Assembly: GCF_008728515.1 (NCBI RefSeq)
Contig: NC_044996.1
Location: forward strand, 128,021,595-128,085,594
Length of the DNA: 64,000 nt
From: Papio anubis
Taxonomy: Eukaryota > Chordata > Mammalia > Primates > Cercopithecidae
Direction of reading: 5' to 3'
Below are positions 1-11,961 of this stretch, one piece after another. The position numbers and the translations under genes are program-made. The notes beneath the pieces are model-generated. The model was not told the DNA's origin. It did no database searches and was given only the letters and a program-made list of their open reading frames with translations. Position 1 is the first letter of the stretch; each line of letters opens with the position of its first letter.

Positions 1-97
1 GCACACTTCTGGTGCCATCGTCCATACTGTTACTGAATTCTTTACTGCTAGGAAGTTCTCCAGAGACCTTTTCTCCAGGGAAATCTGCTTTTCCTCC

Positions 98-210
98 CTT
101 CAAGGGCAGGGACTGTATCATTCATCTTTGTTTCCTGGGGCTCGGGTACAGTGCCTGGCATATAATCAGGGCTTAAGAAGTGTGCCTCAATGGATAGATT
201 CATTTACATA
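98..210 (+). mobile_element. L2 LINE 3' end fragment
   Basis: The stretch reads like the L2 3' end: a 'gggcagggactgtatc' block, then 'acagtgcctggcatata', then a degraded gctcaataaat-like end. It is an ancient, 5'-truncated copy with no coding capacity. About 270 unassigned bases follow before the next repeat. Confidence 0.65.
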
Positions 211-486
211 GAAATGGCTTCCGCTTTGCACTAATTAAAACCAGAGCAAAGAAGTCTTCCTGACCTTGAGGGCCCATTCATGCTACCAATTATCTAGACA
301 TTCAGAGCTGAATTCTTATAAATTTAAAACAATTTTTAAAAGGCAATTGTTATAGGTTTGGCGGGGAGTCTGGTTTTCATTTTCCAGTATCATATTTTAG
401 GAGACCCATGCTCCTACACACCCCCTATACGGAGTGGACAGTCTATGTGGGGTGTGAACCACTGCATGGAGTTGCAAAGGATCCCA

Positions 487-1340
487 CTGACGTCACCAAC
501 AAATATTTGTTGGGTGCATTCTAGATACCAGCTCCTGGGGACACAAGAATCAACACAAATGAATGGGTCCTCACTCCATGGAACTTATAGTCTAGCAGGA
601 GAGACATGCATTAATCCAGTTGTCACATTTTGGATATATAACTGCATAGGGCAAAAAGCACTATGAGGATAAGAAGGAGGGTCAATAACAAATGAATCTC
701 ACTGGCTGGGGAAAGTCAAAGGAAGTCTCCCTGGGGAAGCTTGAGGGGCCATTGGCAGGATGCTGAGGCACTAAGCAGGTGAGGTGAGGCTGGAGAAAGC
801 ACCTCAGCTTGTGCAAAGGCCCTGTGGGGGCCTGAAATAGGCCAGTGTGACTGCAGCACAAAGCCAAGGGAGGGCAGCAGAGAGAAAGACAGAAGCATAG
901 CCAGGGCCCACCCTAGGGGCCTTCAGGGCCATGCTCAGGATTGTAGGCTACAACCAATGATGTCACAGAAAGAGCTGAAGCGGTGGCAGAGGAGGGGGAG
1001 GGAGTAATAGTGCGGGAGACTTTGAATAGGTCACTTGGACTTGATAGTAGAAAAGACTGGACAAATGCAAGAGAGGCTACAAGGAGACCTCCAAAGATAG
1101 CTGCAGGAGAAGACAGGGCTTAGACCACAGGGGTGGTGGTTAGGGTAGAGGGCAGAAGAGGGATCTGAGAGATACTTGGACAGTGAAATGAATGATCTTG
1201 GTGATGGATTAAGGGGATAGTGAGGGAGGGGAAGGCCCACTTCGAGCTTGCAATCTAACTGGGAAGGCTGGGGCACCAGGGGATGAACTGGTGGGCCACT
1301 GAAGGGGGATAGGAAAGCTCAGAGTGGCCAGGAAAGGAAA
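487..1340 (+). mobile_element. L1ME-type LINE 3' UTR
   Basis: The segment follows the long purine-rich L1ME 3' UTR in order. It has the 'aaatatttgttgggtgc' start, the 'ggaacttatagtctagcagg' block, 'agcttgtgcaaaggccctg', 'ataggccagtgtgactg', and a late block with gggaaggctggggcacca. It is heavily mutated and holds no ORF2. The start is set where the consensus-like sequence begins. The downstream edge is soft, and the purine-rich 1340-1520 may still belong to it. Confidence 0.6.
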
Positions 1341-1526
1341 GTGTGAGCTTGAATTCACAGCTAGGAAATGGGGGAGGTTCATAAGGGGGAGGAACTGGCC
1401 TCTCCAAAGGGAAGAAGGGGAAGGGAATCGAAAGCATGAGGCAGGGGGCAAGGGTGGCCTGGCTGGTGTGAGCGTTTCCATGGAGAGAGAAATAAAGGCT
1501 GCCAGAAGGGCCAGGGTTCCTCCAGA

Positions 1527-1937
1527 ACAGCTATTCCCAATGTGTGATCCTCCACCTCACCAGAAGCATGGGCATCAACAGGGAACCTGTTTGAAATGCA
1601 GCAGATTTGGCTGGCAGGGAGGCTCCCGCCTGAAATTCCAGCACTTTGGGAGGTTGAGGCAGGAGAATCACTTGAGCCAGCAGTTCAAGACCAGCCTAGG
1701 AATTTGAGGCTGCAGTGAGCTATGATTGTGCCATGGTATCCCAGCCTGGGTGGCAGAGTGAGACCTTGTCTGAAAAAAAAAAAAAAAAGAAAGAAAAAAG
1801 AAAGGAAGAAATGCAGATTCTCTGGCCCTGACTCAAACCTGATGGATTCAAAACTCTGAGAATAGTATTGAGCAATCTGTGTTTTAACAGGATTGTTGAA
1901 ACAAATTCCAATGTATGCTCAAATTTGATAACCACTG
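1527..1937 (-). mobile_element. MER5A hAT-Charlie element split by an Alu
   Basis: The left part (1527-1601) and right part (1808-1937) join into one minus-strand MER5A, a short non-autonomous hAT element. The left end has 'gggaacctgtttgaaatgcag' cut off at the Alu. The right end has 'agcaatctgtgttttaac' and closes with 'tttgataaccactg'. The Alu between them carries a direct repeat 'gaaatgcag' on both sides, which shows that it landed in an existing MER5A. Confidence 0.75.
1608..1807 (+). mobile_element. Alu with central deletion (FLAM-like or AluJ)
   Basis: The element runs from a box-A-like left arm with 'ccagcactttgggaggttga' straight into the second half of a right arm ('gaggctgcagtgagctatga') and an A-rich tail. 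The middle, roughly 120 bases of a normal Alu, is missing. The missing part may reflect a deletion between arms or an old monomer. It is flanked by gaaatgcag at 1593-1601 and 1808-1816. Confidence 0.75.
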
Positions 1938-1945
1938 CCCTGGAC

Positions 1946-2112
1946 CAGTGCTTCTGAAACGTTAATGTGCGTCTGAATCACCTGTGGATCATGTTAAACA
2001 GCAAATTCAGATTCAGTCAGTCAGCAGTGGAGCCCTGATTCTGCATCTCTAACCAGCTCCCAGGGGAGACGATACTGCTAGTCCAAGGACCACACTTTGA
2101 GTAGCAAAGGTC
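1946..2112 (+). mobile_element. MER5A hAT-Charlie element
   Basis: A nearly complete MER5A starts with 'cagtgcttctgaaacgtta', continues with 'tctgaatcacctgtgga', and ends near 'ccacactttgagtagcaaa'. It lies nine bases after the minus-strand copy at 1527-1937 and points the other way. It has no coding capacity. Confidence 0.8.
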
Positions 2113-3127
<1,015 letters not shown>

Positions 3128-3140
3128 AACCCCTCCATGC

Positions 3141-3811
3141 TTTTTAAGAGCTACTATGAACTGATTTTTTAGAATTTTCTTTAAGGGAAAATGTACAAAG
3201 TGGCAAGAATTGAATACATAATTCAAAGACTTTGAGTTAGAGTCTGTGTGGACTCTGGGCAGTTGGGTCTCATTTCTGTTTTCTGCTGTTGTCTGCACTG
3301 GGAATGTGGAAGGAGAGCATTTTTTTCCCCTAGAAAAACAACGTGTCAGCTCTGTTTGTCAGCTTCAGTGACACTAAAGGCATTGCAGTGTTAGCCAAAC
3401 TGGAGCCAACTGAAGCTTACACACTCCTGAGCAGGAACCAAATCATTGACTGGATCTGACACCTTTAATTTTCCAACCCCTTCGCATTTCTCTTTTGATT
3501 GCTCTTCATATACGTACGTGCGCTTTTCTGTATTTCATATACATATACACACTGACATCTTACTAGCAATTTTTATCTCCTTGACACATAATAAAGGCAT
3601 CCATTCTCAGTGAAATCAGGCCTTCTGTTCAAAGTGTTTTCCCTAGAAAATATGGCAGCTTCTAATTAAATAACTCAATGAGCAGCAGGAAGGGATAATG
3701 TGAAATTTAGAGCAGCATTTCAGCTTATATAGCACCCTTCTTGACAAGCAGCACACAGTAGTTGACGAACTTCAGAAAATCAAGCTGTGCTACATTCTCA
3801 CTGATGTGCTT
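3141..3811. other. unassigned noncoding sequence
   Basis: This is unique-looking, AT-moderate sequence with a small alternating patch near 3510-3550 (tacgtacgtgcgc). I recognise no gene or repeat. Confidence 0.45.
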
Positions 3812-3986
3812 GGAAAGAAAAGAGGGGAAGAAGGGAAGGAGGGAGGAAGAAAAAAGAAAGGAAAAAAGGAAGGGAAGGAGGAAGGAAGGAAGGAAGGAAG
3901 GAAGGAAGGAAGGAAGGAAGGAAGGAAGGAAGGAAGGAAGGAAGGAAAGGAGGGAGGGAGGGAGGGAAAAGGAAGGAAGGGAGGGA
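3812..3986 (+). repeat. GGAA/GAAGG microsatellite
   Basis: About 175 bases of pure purine on this strand. The core at about 3880-3946 is an uninterrupted run of roughly 16-17 tandem 'aagg' units, flanked by degenerate gaaaag, ggaaga and gggagg variants. Strand-slippage growth is likely and length should vary between individuals. Each unit carries an ETS-type GGAA core. The long frames here (Lys-Glu-Gly-Arg repeats, or Pro-Ser-Leu on the other strand) are artefacts of the repeat. Confidence 0.97.
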
Positions 3987-4261
3987 TATTTGACACATCC
4001 CAGATACACACAGGGCAACACATCACCATTCCCTTGGCATCACCCAGCTGTCAATCTGGTGTTTGTGAAAGTGTCCTGTGCTTATGAAAAACGATGGTGT
4101 CCCAGGGCTGTCTAACCTTCCCAAATGACAGACCTAGAACATTCCAAGAGACCATATACTTATAAATATTTGAGAAATGGGGCATTCCCAGTATAATATA
4201 TACTCACAGGGGTTGTCTTGAAGTGTGGGTGTCTTAATTTATTTTTCCTTCTTTTTTAAAG
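3987..4261. other. unassigned sequence upstream of a candidate exon
   Basis: No repeat is recognised. The end of the interval forms a long pyrimidine tract (tttatttttccttcttttt) followed by aaag, which would make a strong splice acceptor. Confidence 0.4.
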
Positions 4262-4305
4262 CCAGCAGCCATATCCCGAAGCCACACAGCATGTTTGAAG
4301 AAGGG
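4262..4305 (+). other. candidate 44-base exon bounded by strong splice signals
   Basis: Sequence directly shows a long polypyrimidine tract and AG at 4260-4261, then 44 bases, then gtaagtcag from 4306, which matches the donor consensus at +1 to +6. A branch-point-like cttaat lies about 25 bases upstream. Two of three frames are open across it. The length is not a multiple of three, so inclusion would shift frame in a coding transcript. Pseudo-exons of this kind are common in introns, so the call is tentative. No flanking exons were identified. Confidence 0.25.
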
Positions 4306-4684
4306 GTAAGTCAGCACTCCGAGAGAGATCTGGTTCCTCAGAAAAGAGTCAAAGATGAGCAGCCATGAAGTTCCTCCATGGGTAAACCCAGCACAGCTGC
4401 CACCCAGAGCAACCCAGAATCAGTAGTTCTGTGATTATTTCTTAATGCCGACATGCATGACCCAGTTATTCACATGTAACTCAAGGATTCCAGAGTCAGT
4501 AGCATCCTTAAGGAAACATTTTCTCCTTCTGTGAGTTTAGTTATTTAAGGGCAGGGGTGATGTAACCAATACTAGACACAAGAACAGTCCTCTTGAGGAA
4601 GAAGAGAGAAGAGGAGGAGCCATATCAGAGGCAGGAGCACCCCACCAGAAAGCAACCTGCTAGATGAAGGGCTCCTTGTGGTGG
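4306..4684. other. unassigned noncoding sequence
   Basis: I see nothing beyond chance open frames and no recognisable repeat. Confidence 0.4.
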
Positions 4685-4870
4685 CACTGGTGACAATTGA
4701 GACTGGATCATTCTCTGCTGTGGGAGATGCACTGTGCATTGTAGGAGGTTTAGCAGCATCCATTGCTTCTCCTCACTAGATGCCCCTTTTCCCCAGTTGT
4801 GGCAACCAAAAATGTCTCCAGACATTGCCACATGTCCCCTGGGGGTGAGGGAAGAATCACCATCCCCCAC
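4685..4870 (-). mobile_element. MER20 hAT-Charlie element
   Basis: It contains the MER20 blocks in minus orientation: 'gcactgtgcattgtagg', 'aggtttagcagcatcc', 'cactagatgcccc' and 'aaaatgtctccagacattgc'. The element is non-autonomous and nearly full length. MER20 copies are known to have been co-opted as enhancers in placental mammals, but nothing in this copy demonstrates function. Confidence 0.85.
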
Positions 4871-6107
4871 TGCCCTAGACAAAAGCCACAGAAAACAAGA
4901 GGAAGCAGTAGAACAAGTCGCCAGACACCAATTAATTTGGGGGTGGGGTTGGGAGCAGAAAGGGAAGAAAAGAATGTGGAGACATAAGAGTAGAGGCTCA
5001 GAGAGAAGGAACATCTCACAGGTTTCAGCCAGGAAGATCAAACTCAACTTGCAGATAAGACCAATGGGTATAGTCGTGCAACCCACAGACTCAGCATGAT
5101 TATGGATCTCTTTGAAGGGAACAGCGCTTTTATAGGGCAGGCCAAGGGGACAGTGAAGCCTATTTAAAAAGGGAGCATCTTGTGGTTTACCAGATATCTC
5201 AACAAACTTAAAGAATTCAACACAGGAAAAAAAAATGCCACCCCTGCATACTCCTTTCCTTAAACTTGGATACTAACAAAACTTTCTGTCAACACGTAGG
5301 AGCCTGAAGTGATTAAAGCAAAAGGGAGCACTCCCTCTATTGTGTCTGCTTTTAATCCTCAGAGAATTTTTCTTTTAGACACACATACAAACAACTTGGG
5401 ATTTGTTGATGCTAACTGCAGAGGGGTTTATGCAAGGAGGGGCGGGGGCCACTCAGACCACAAAATGAAAGGGGAAATAGAAGCCAAGAGAGAGAGGGCC
5501 TGAGAAAGTCTCCTTCCCCAGCTTCCAGTCAAGAGGGCTGGCACAGTGCTCAAGGGCATTTGGCGTCAGTCACTGGACTGCTCCCCGAAATGCCCTGAAG
5601 GGGCAGAGCCAGGAAAGCTGGCAGGGCCCTCTCCGCCTTTGTCACTTGGAGCCCAAGTCAGCCAAAGAAAAGCTACATGCCACGTTTATCACGCAACAAA
5701 AGCCACTGCAGAGCCCCCCAAGGCTCCAATGCACTTAATAAAGGCTAACTGAATAAACAAAGAACAAGTCCTGAGAACATAAAACTCTTCACACCTGGGT
5801 ACCCTCTTTATTACAGACTCCAGTTTAGCAAGAACCCAGCAAGCTCTGACCTTACCTCGGAAACAAGCCCAACAGGGTGAACTGGTCAGAGAAGGCAAAA
5901 CTGGACACATCTTCCCATCTTCAACCCCCAGAGGAAAATGTCTGTTCTGTGCTCCAGACTGTTTTTGCTGGGGGTATCTTATTTAAATTCCTTCACTTGA
6001 TTATATGTTTTGCACAAGTATCTGAAGTTTTGTTCATTTTGTTGTCAAATGAATCTTCCTGCTTCACTTCTAAGTGAGGTTGAGGACCTCAAGTGACATA
6101 TGCATTC
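4871..6107. other. unassigned noncoding sequence
   Basis: The sequence is mixed-composition with several short chance frames. I recognise no repeat family, RNA gene or promoter. Confidence 0.45.
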
Positions 6108-6190
6108 ATGATAATAATAACAGCAACATTTATAGAGCTCTTACTACATGCGAGTTCAAAGCACTTGAAATAGATTAGCTCATTAAATCC
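6108..6190 (-). mobile_element. MIR SINE fragment
   Basis: This is a minus-strand MIR 3' part. It runs from 'acatttatagagctctta' through 'caaagcacttgaaata' to ctcattaaatcc, the reverse complement of the MIR end that normally precedes the gctcaataaat tail. Confidence 0.65.
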
Positions 6191-6309
6191 CAACTGAAGT
6201 CTTATTTTTACTTTCTGCAATTATAAATGATCTGTATCTGTTTTCCTCCTCCCCTACAAATCCTCCCAAACCCAGAAATGCGCATAGAAATAATAGCCAG
6301 TCACGTATT

Positions 6310-6830
6310 AGTTGATCTCTGTGCTAGATTGTCAAAATGGCCGCAATCATTCCCCTTTCGGTATCTCCCCATCCATTTGCAATGAGACCTTGTAAGCCCT
6401 CCCATCGAGAGGTGGAGTCTATTTCTCAAAACCTTGGACCTGGGTTGGTTCTGTGACTTGCTCTGGCCAATGCAATGCAGAAGTGGCACTGTCTGAGTTC
6501 CAAGCCTGGATCTTGAAAGGCCTTGCACACTTCTGCTCACATGCTTAGAATTCTGTGATCACCGTATGAACAAGCCCAGGCTGGCCTGCTAGACGATAAG
6601 AGGACACTGCCAGGGGAACATCCCAGGTGAGGCCAATCTAGATCAGCTAGGCCTCAGCTGACGTATCAGTGATTGTGGACACATGCGCTAGCCCAGCCAC
6701 AACCACCTGGCCTGGGCCTAGCCCAGACTGGAACAACCACTGAGCTCAACCACAGACTACATATATGTTTGTTGTTCCAACACCACTAAATTTTGGGGTA
6801 GTTTGTTTTCAAGCAAAGGTATAACATTCA
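6310..6830 (+). mobile_element. ancient MaLR-like LTR (MLT1 type, subfamily unsure)
   Basis: The layout matches a mammalian MaLR LTR. It has 'aggtggagtctatttctc', a 'tgtgacttgctctggcca' block, a central GC-rich part with aagcccaggctggcctgct, and a 3' part with tgtttgttgttccaacaccactaaa split across the polyadenylation region. It appears to be a solo LTR with no internal viral genes beside it. The subfamily is from memory and may be wrong. Confidence 0.55.
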
Positions 6831-8079
6831 AAGCATTAACTATATTCTTTTAACCTTGTGATTTTCCAATATGGGGTTACAATATGCAATGTTTTTGAAA
6901 CTTATTTGACCGTAAACTTACTCTCCCTTTTCTCTCTTCTGTGTGTATATGCACATGCACATTCCAAGGAACACACACCCTAGGGAAAGGCTGCTCTAGA
7001 TCACTCATCACAGGAGTAACTAGCATTGGTTCATCTGTAGGTTTTATGAAAAACAGCTGCTTTTCCTTCATGTCCACTTACAGCTTTTGCTGCTGTTCTG
7101 AAAACATTAACCTTAATGGCAACTGTAACAACCAGTGTTATAACAACATATAAGAGCTGAGAAACCTCCCAAACATTCCCCATCAGTCCTTTGTTCTTAC
7201 TATGGGCTATAAAGAACTATTTAAAAAGACAAAAATCTTAATCTTAATAGAACTTAATATTCTAGGCTTACTAAAACAATAATCAAAGGTTTCTCCCATA
7301 AAAATCCCTTCTACTGTAAAAAAAAAAAAAAAAGAACACAAAAACAAAACAGTAAATTGCTGCGAAAAATAGACAAAAATGAACTGGCTAGAAACTGATT
7401 AAGGATTCCTTTTGAACCAAAATCAATAAAGAAAAAAACAAAATTCCAAGCAATGCCATTCACTGCTTTAACATTCCAAAGAGAACTCCCACACAAGTAT
7501 TTTGAAACATTCCTGGAAATTCATGTTTTACTTAATTCATCTGCTTCCACTAGCTGATTTTCCTTTTTAGCCCAACCATCCTTCTCAGAATTCAAACAAT
7601 CTCTCTAATTTCATCCCTTTCTCTGGAGCAGGGTTCAGATGGTGAGAAGATATTATTACTGCTATCATCACGATCAGGTTTCTGTTGATCAAAACTGTGT
7701 AAAAGAACCAGGTGCAATTTTCCAGCAGATGCCACAAAAATGATAGCATATGCAACCAACATTCTACCATTTTTTTGTAAAGTATTTAAAAACTTATTTG
7801 AAAGTTATCTAGTAAACAATAAGTATTTCCAAAATGAGTTACTACATGTGTCAAAACGTACACCCAACAGAACAGGACTGCTTCAAAGGAGTCAGTCAGG
7901 GTCCGAGGAGGAAATCAAGGTCCTTCCCCACTTTGAGCTCAGCTACTAAGATCGGCAGGCTTGGTATGCCTTGCCCCCAATCAAATACTATTTTGGACTA
8001 ACAAATATAGAGGGGATGATGGATGAAACCATTAAAGTAAATCATTATTCAGGCAAGAATCCTCTCCACCTAAAGCTAG
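6831..8079. other. unassigned noncoding sequence
   Basis: It includes a short A-run at about 7317-7333. No repeat family, RNA gene or coding frame is supported. Some of the AT-rich sequence near 7300-7450 may be very old L1. Confidence 0.4.
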
Positions 8080-8890
8080 GTGGAGAGAGTTTGATGAGGA
8101 ATGGGATATTTACATAATGTCAAAATATCTTCCAACAAATTATATCTGTTCATTACAAAAGGAAAAAGAACAACTACACAGACACCAGCTTAACTAATCA
8201 AATATGACCTCACCAACAAGGACCAAATGGACATCTGTGCCTCCTGATATGGTCCCCAGAGAACAAATCACTTACATCACCTATATAGCATTCCAACTGA
8301 AAAATGCCTAAATCCAAATGTAAATGTGAAGAAACATCAGAGAAACCAAAATGAAGGAACATTCTATAAAATAACTGGCTGGTATTCTTCAAAAATGTCA
8401 AGGCCACAAAAGACAGAGGAAGATTTATGAACTGTTCTTGATTAAAGGAGACAAAGGAGACAGGACAACTAAATGCAATGTGGGATCTAGGACTACATTA
8501 TGAACCTTAAGAAAATTGTGATAAGGGGCATTATTGGGACACAGAAAGGGCATTATTGGGACACAGATTACATAAAAGCATGAAATAAATATTATATTTT
8601 CTAAAGCTGATAGCTGTACATATACAAGAGAATATTCTCATTCTTGGGAAATGCAAGGGGTAAAGAGAATTTGATGATAGCTGCCTATTCCTAAATGGTT
8701 CAGCAAAAAAATTCACATATATATATATATATATATATACACACATGAATTAGTGTGGGGGAGAGACGAGATAAATGTGACAAAATATGAACAATTAGTG
8801 AATCTAGATAAAGGTATACAGGAGTTCTTTACACTATTCTTGCACCTGTCCTGTAAGTTTTAATTATTTCAAAATAAAAAGTAAGACAAA
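8080..8890 (+). mobile_element. L1M-type LINE 3' end
   Basis: The element shows the L1MC/L1MD style 3' UTR. Landmarks are 'gggatctaggactacatta', then 'caagagaatattctcattc', then 'ctattcctaaatggttcag' and an (AT)n patch. It closes with 'tttaattatttcaaaata' and an A-rich tail at about 8875-8885. It is 5' truncated. A 22-base tandem duplication (8523-8566) sits inside it. Confidence 0.7.
8715..8746 (+). repeat. (AT)n microsatellite with an AC end
   Basis: About 12 AT units are followed by acacaca, inside the L1M 3' UTR where such a repeat is normal for the family. Confidence 0.95.
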
Positions 8891-10461
8891 CAAGCAAACA
8901 TCACCAAACGTGGAGCTTGCTATCAGTGGTTAAGGGCAAGGGCAAGACAAAATTGGTCCCCAGAGTCACAACACAGAGCCAGCTCTCTTCCCAGCTACCC
9001 TTCACAGCACTGTCCAGAGTATTCCCCAGAATTGACCCCCTCTTAGTTTCTTTTGAGATGATGCTTTTGTGACCACAGGCCCCTGGCACTCCAGGATGCT
9101 GCAGGCCTTGAAAGAAAACCAAAACCACTTCGGGCCATGGTTCAACTCTTTGTGAACATTTTCTTCCTGCAGGTTTTTCACTGTGGTGGTTGGAGGTCTT
9201 ATTTCTTTTGCTGGCACTGTTGGGAGAGAAAGACAAGACTGGGCTTTTATTGAGGTGTGAGGGGACCGGGGAAGCCAAGAAACACAAGCAGGGACTCACA
9301 GGTTCCAAGATGAGCTGTTGGGGTATTTACTGGATGCTCCTGTATCTGTTATCCCTCTTCTGTGTAAAGATTCATTGAGGTCTGCTCATCTGGGGAGACT
9401 GCCCCTACTACTGGCTCTGCCTCTGGACTGTCAGGAGCCTTGGGATGAGTCTCATGGCTGCTGTATGCCTCGGTTTCCTCATCTGCTCAGTAGAGATAAG
9501 CAATCCTGCTGTGTCATCCCTGCCATTTTTGGCAGCAGCAGAGATCAAGACCTGGGGGTGGACCCTGGAGAGACATCCCTGTCAGGAAGACTGGGTCTCT
9601 GCCTCTCAAGTGGCACCTGCTGCTGAGTTTCCTAATTCCTGCTGTGTCCACTCAATCATGTGAGTGGGTTGCTACCTCAGTTTCCATTCCAGCACTCCTG
9701 CATTCTGTCAGGCCTGAGTCCTGCCAGGCTCTAAGACTCAGCCTGATGGTGCCCTAGTTCTTTCCCTGCAGAGCCATCAGGCACTCTGTACTTGCCCACT
9801 ACCACCCCTACTCACCATATTCCACCTCCATGAGCACACATGCTAGACTCATGATACTTAGCGACAGAACTGCCTTGCTGACCATGGACAACTCCTCAAA
9901 AGACAGTCACCAATGCGAGAAGTTTTTTCTTCAAAGAGTCTTCCCTATCCATTTTTTTTTTTCCTAACAAGTGATGGACAATGTAACCTCAGAGATGACC
10001 TCTGACCTCTGACATAGAACCATACACCAGTGCAAACCTGACTTCTTGATGTAACTAGAGCAGGTACCAGGAAGAAGATGAATTAGAACTGCATGATGGA
10101 GCCACATCAGTTTCCCAACAGCAGTTACTGAAGGTGGCCTTGTTGGGTTCTCACATAATAACTTGGAGAGGAATTATCTTAAGAAAAAGAAGGAAAGATT
10201 TAGGGGCAATGTCACAAGATGGCTCCTAACAGACCAATCACCAACTTCACAAATTAACATTAGGGGTCTCTAAATCAACACCTCACAAAGAAAGCTTCCC
10301 TGCTACAGGCAAGCCCACATTTGCTCTGAGCCAGGCCTGAACTGAAATCCAGTCCGGGTTTTCCAGATGGCAGCACCGGGAACTTCAGAAGAGCAGCCAC
10401 ACCCAGGCGGCTGCAGCTCCTGAAACCTGGACCACAGAGGGCCCAGAGCTGCTTCCGGAAT
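8891..10461. other. unassigned noncoding sequence, possible MIR trace
   Basis: A short 'cggtttcctcatctgctcag' at about 9470-9490 resembles a MIR core, too short to call firmly. The frame at 9318-9626 has no recognisable domain. I see nothing else. Confidence 0.4.
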
Positions 10462-10491
10462 GGGTGGGGGCGGGGGGGGGGGGGGGGGCGG
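10462..10491 (+). repeat. poly-G tract
   Basis: A run of 17 G at 10472-10488 is preceded by gggtgggggc, giving a strongly G-rich 30 bases with clear G-quadruplex potential. Long G homopolymers are also common sites of sequencing and assembly error. The glycine-rich frame on the plus strand is a by-product of the run. Confidence 0.95.
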
Positions 10492-11310
10492 CTTCTGGCT
10501 AATATTTGAGCAAATGTGTCAGAGCTGCCCCCAGGGGGAAATTGTGGGCCTGACACAGAGTCCCACTCCCAAGACAGGTTCTTCAGAGGCTGTGGCACCA
10601 ACCAGGCCAAACCATGTGGAAACAGCCAAGGTTGAAATATTCTCCAGCTCTCCCTCCCATCCCTTATCCTACATGTCAGTGGGGCAGCTCTGGAGGAGCC
10701 ACTGCATTCCTCCGAGGCCAGAATCCACATACTAAGAGCTTGCTCCAGGCGACTTGGAAGCAGCACAAAGCAGAGAATCAGAAAGCACGACCTTAAAATG
10801 CCACAAAGAACAGTGGACACCATCTCTCAAGTGGCCCTTGTAGCTGGACATGACTGTGGCCCAGGACCTACCTGTCTCTGTCTTCCAAGCCTGGGCCTCA
10901 TGCCACAGACCCCAGGGAACAGAGACTAAGGTATCTTGACTTTGACAAAACTCAGTTAAGGGCTGAGCATGCGGACTGTTTCCTCTGTCAAACCAAAACG
11001 AAGCGACCAGGGAATTATCCAGAGAATTGGAACCAAACCCTGATTTTCCAACATCATTCGGCTAAATGAAGACCATTTCTTAGTTTTCCACGTTGCTTCA
11101 GCTATGGTGACCAGGTCTTAGCTAGCTTAATAATGAAAATGAAGCACTAGCAAATAAAAATACATTTGGCTTTGCAAAATGAATGAATGATTAAAAGAAG
11201 GCAATTAAGCTAGCAAAAATTGAGCAGACATCTCTCCCAAATAAGCACTTTTGGAAACATATAATGCATTAGATGTAATAGATATTTGTAGGACAATAGC
11301 TGGTGGAATA
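10492..11310. other. unassigned noncoding sequence
   Basis: No repeat or gene is recognised. The open frame at 10275-10823 on the minus strand (182 codons) crosses the poly-G tract as a proline run. It has no domain and lacks splice or codon evidence. Confidence 0.45.
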
Positions 11311-11609
11311 GGCCAGGCATGGTGGCTCACGCCAGTAATCCCAGCAGTTTGGGAGGCTGAGGTGGAAGGATCACTTGATCCCAGGAACTTGAGACCAACC
11401 TGGACAACACAGTGAGACCCTGTCTCTACTAAAGACAAAAAAATTAGCCACATATTGTGGCGTGCACCTGTGGTCCCAGGTATACTGGAGGCTGAGGTAG
11501 GAGGATCGCTTGAGCCCAGGGAGGTCGAGGCTGCAATGACCCAAGATCATGCCACTGCACTCCAGCCTGGTTGACAGAGTGAGACCCTCTCTCAAAAAAA
11601 AAAAAAAAA
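11311..11609 (+). mobile_element. AluJ element
   Basis: A full-length plus-strand Alu runs from 'ggccaggcatggtggctcac' to an A16 tail. Old diagnostic forms include 'tgagcccagggaggtcgagg' and 'ctgcaatgaccca', which point to AluJ. It has many mutations and lost CpGs. Confidence 0.9.
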
Positions 11610-11961
11610 GGGGGAAGGGATAGTGGGCAGGAGAAAAAGGTAGAACTCACTGGAGATTTTCCTCAGTAGCAAAAGCATAGAGAAATGGGAGACCCAGCTT
11701 AATTCTGCAAGGTCTCATCGGTCATACATTACAAGAAGAGGCATCTCAAACAGATCTGCCACTCTGCCCCTGCCATCACTCCAACTAGATTTTCTGGAAC
11801 AGAGCATTTCTATTCCCACCATGGATATGACATTTCTGAGCACACAGTGAGGCCCCTAGCTTTGTGCTCCTTAGAGAGAGCCAAATTGGGGCTCCTTCAC
11901 ATAACTGGGTTGCAGAGAGTCAACGCAGCAAGGAAAGAATCTATAGCTCTTTAAAATTCTC
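11610..11961. other. unassigned noncoding sequence
   Basis: Nothing recognised between the AluJ and the following MER5A. Confidence 0.4.

Noticed and set aside
1324..1707. 127-codon plus-strand frame
   Set aside because: It runs from an L1ME-like purine-rich region through MER5A into an Alu, so it is a composite of repeats.
3725..4115. Several overlapping frames rich in Lys-Glu-Gly-Arg or Pro-Ser-Leu
   Set aside because: They are translations of the GGAA/GAAGG microsatellite and not genes.
4625..5099. 153-codon minus and 121-codon plus frames
   Set aside because: Both overlap the MER20 element and show no protein family features.
10275..10823. 182-codon open frame on the minus strand, the longest non-repeat frame near 10 kb
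   Set aside because: It crosses the poly-G tract as a proline run and has no domain. It lacks a splice context and any sign of coding bias; a frame of this length is expected by chance in GC-richer DNA.
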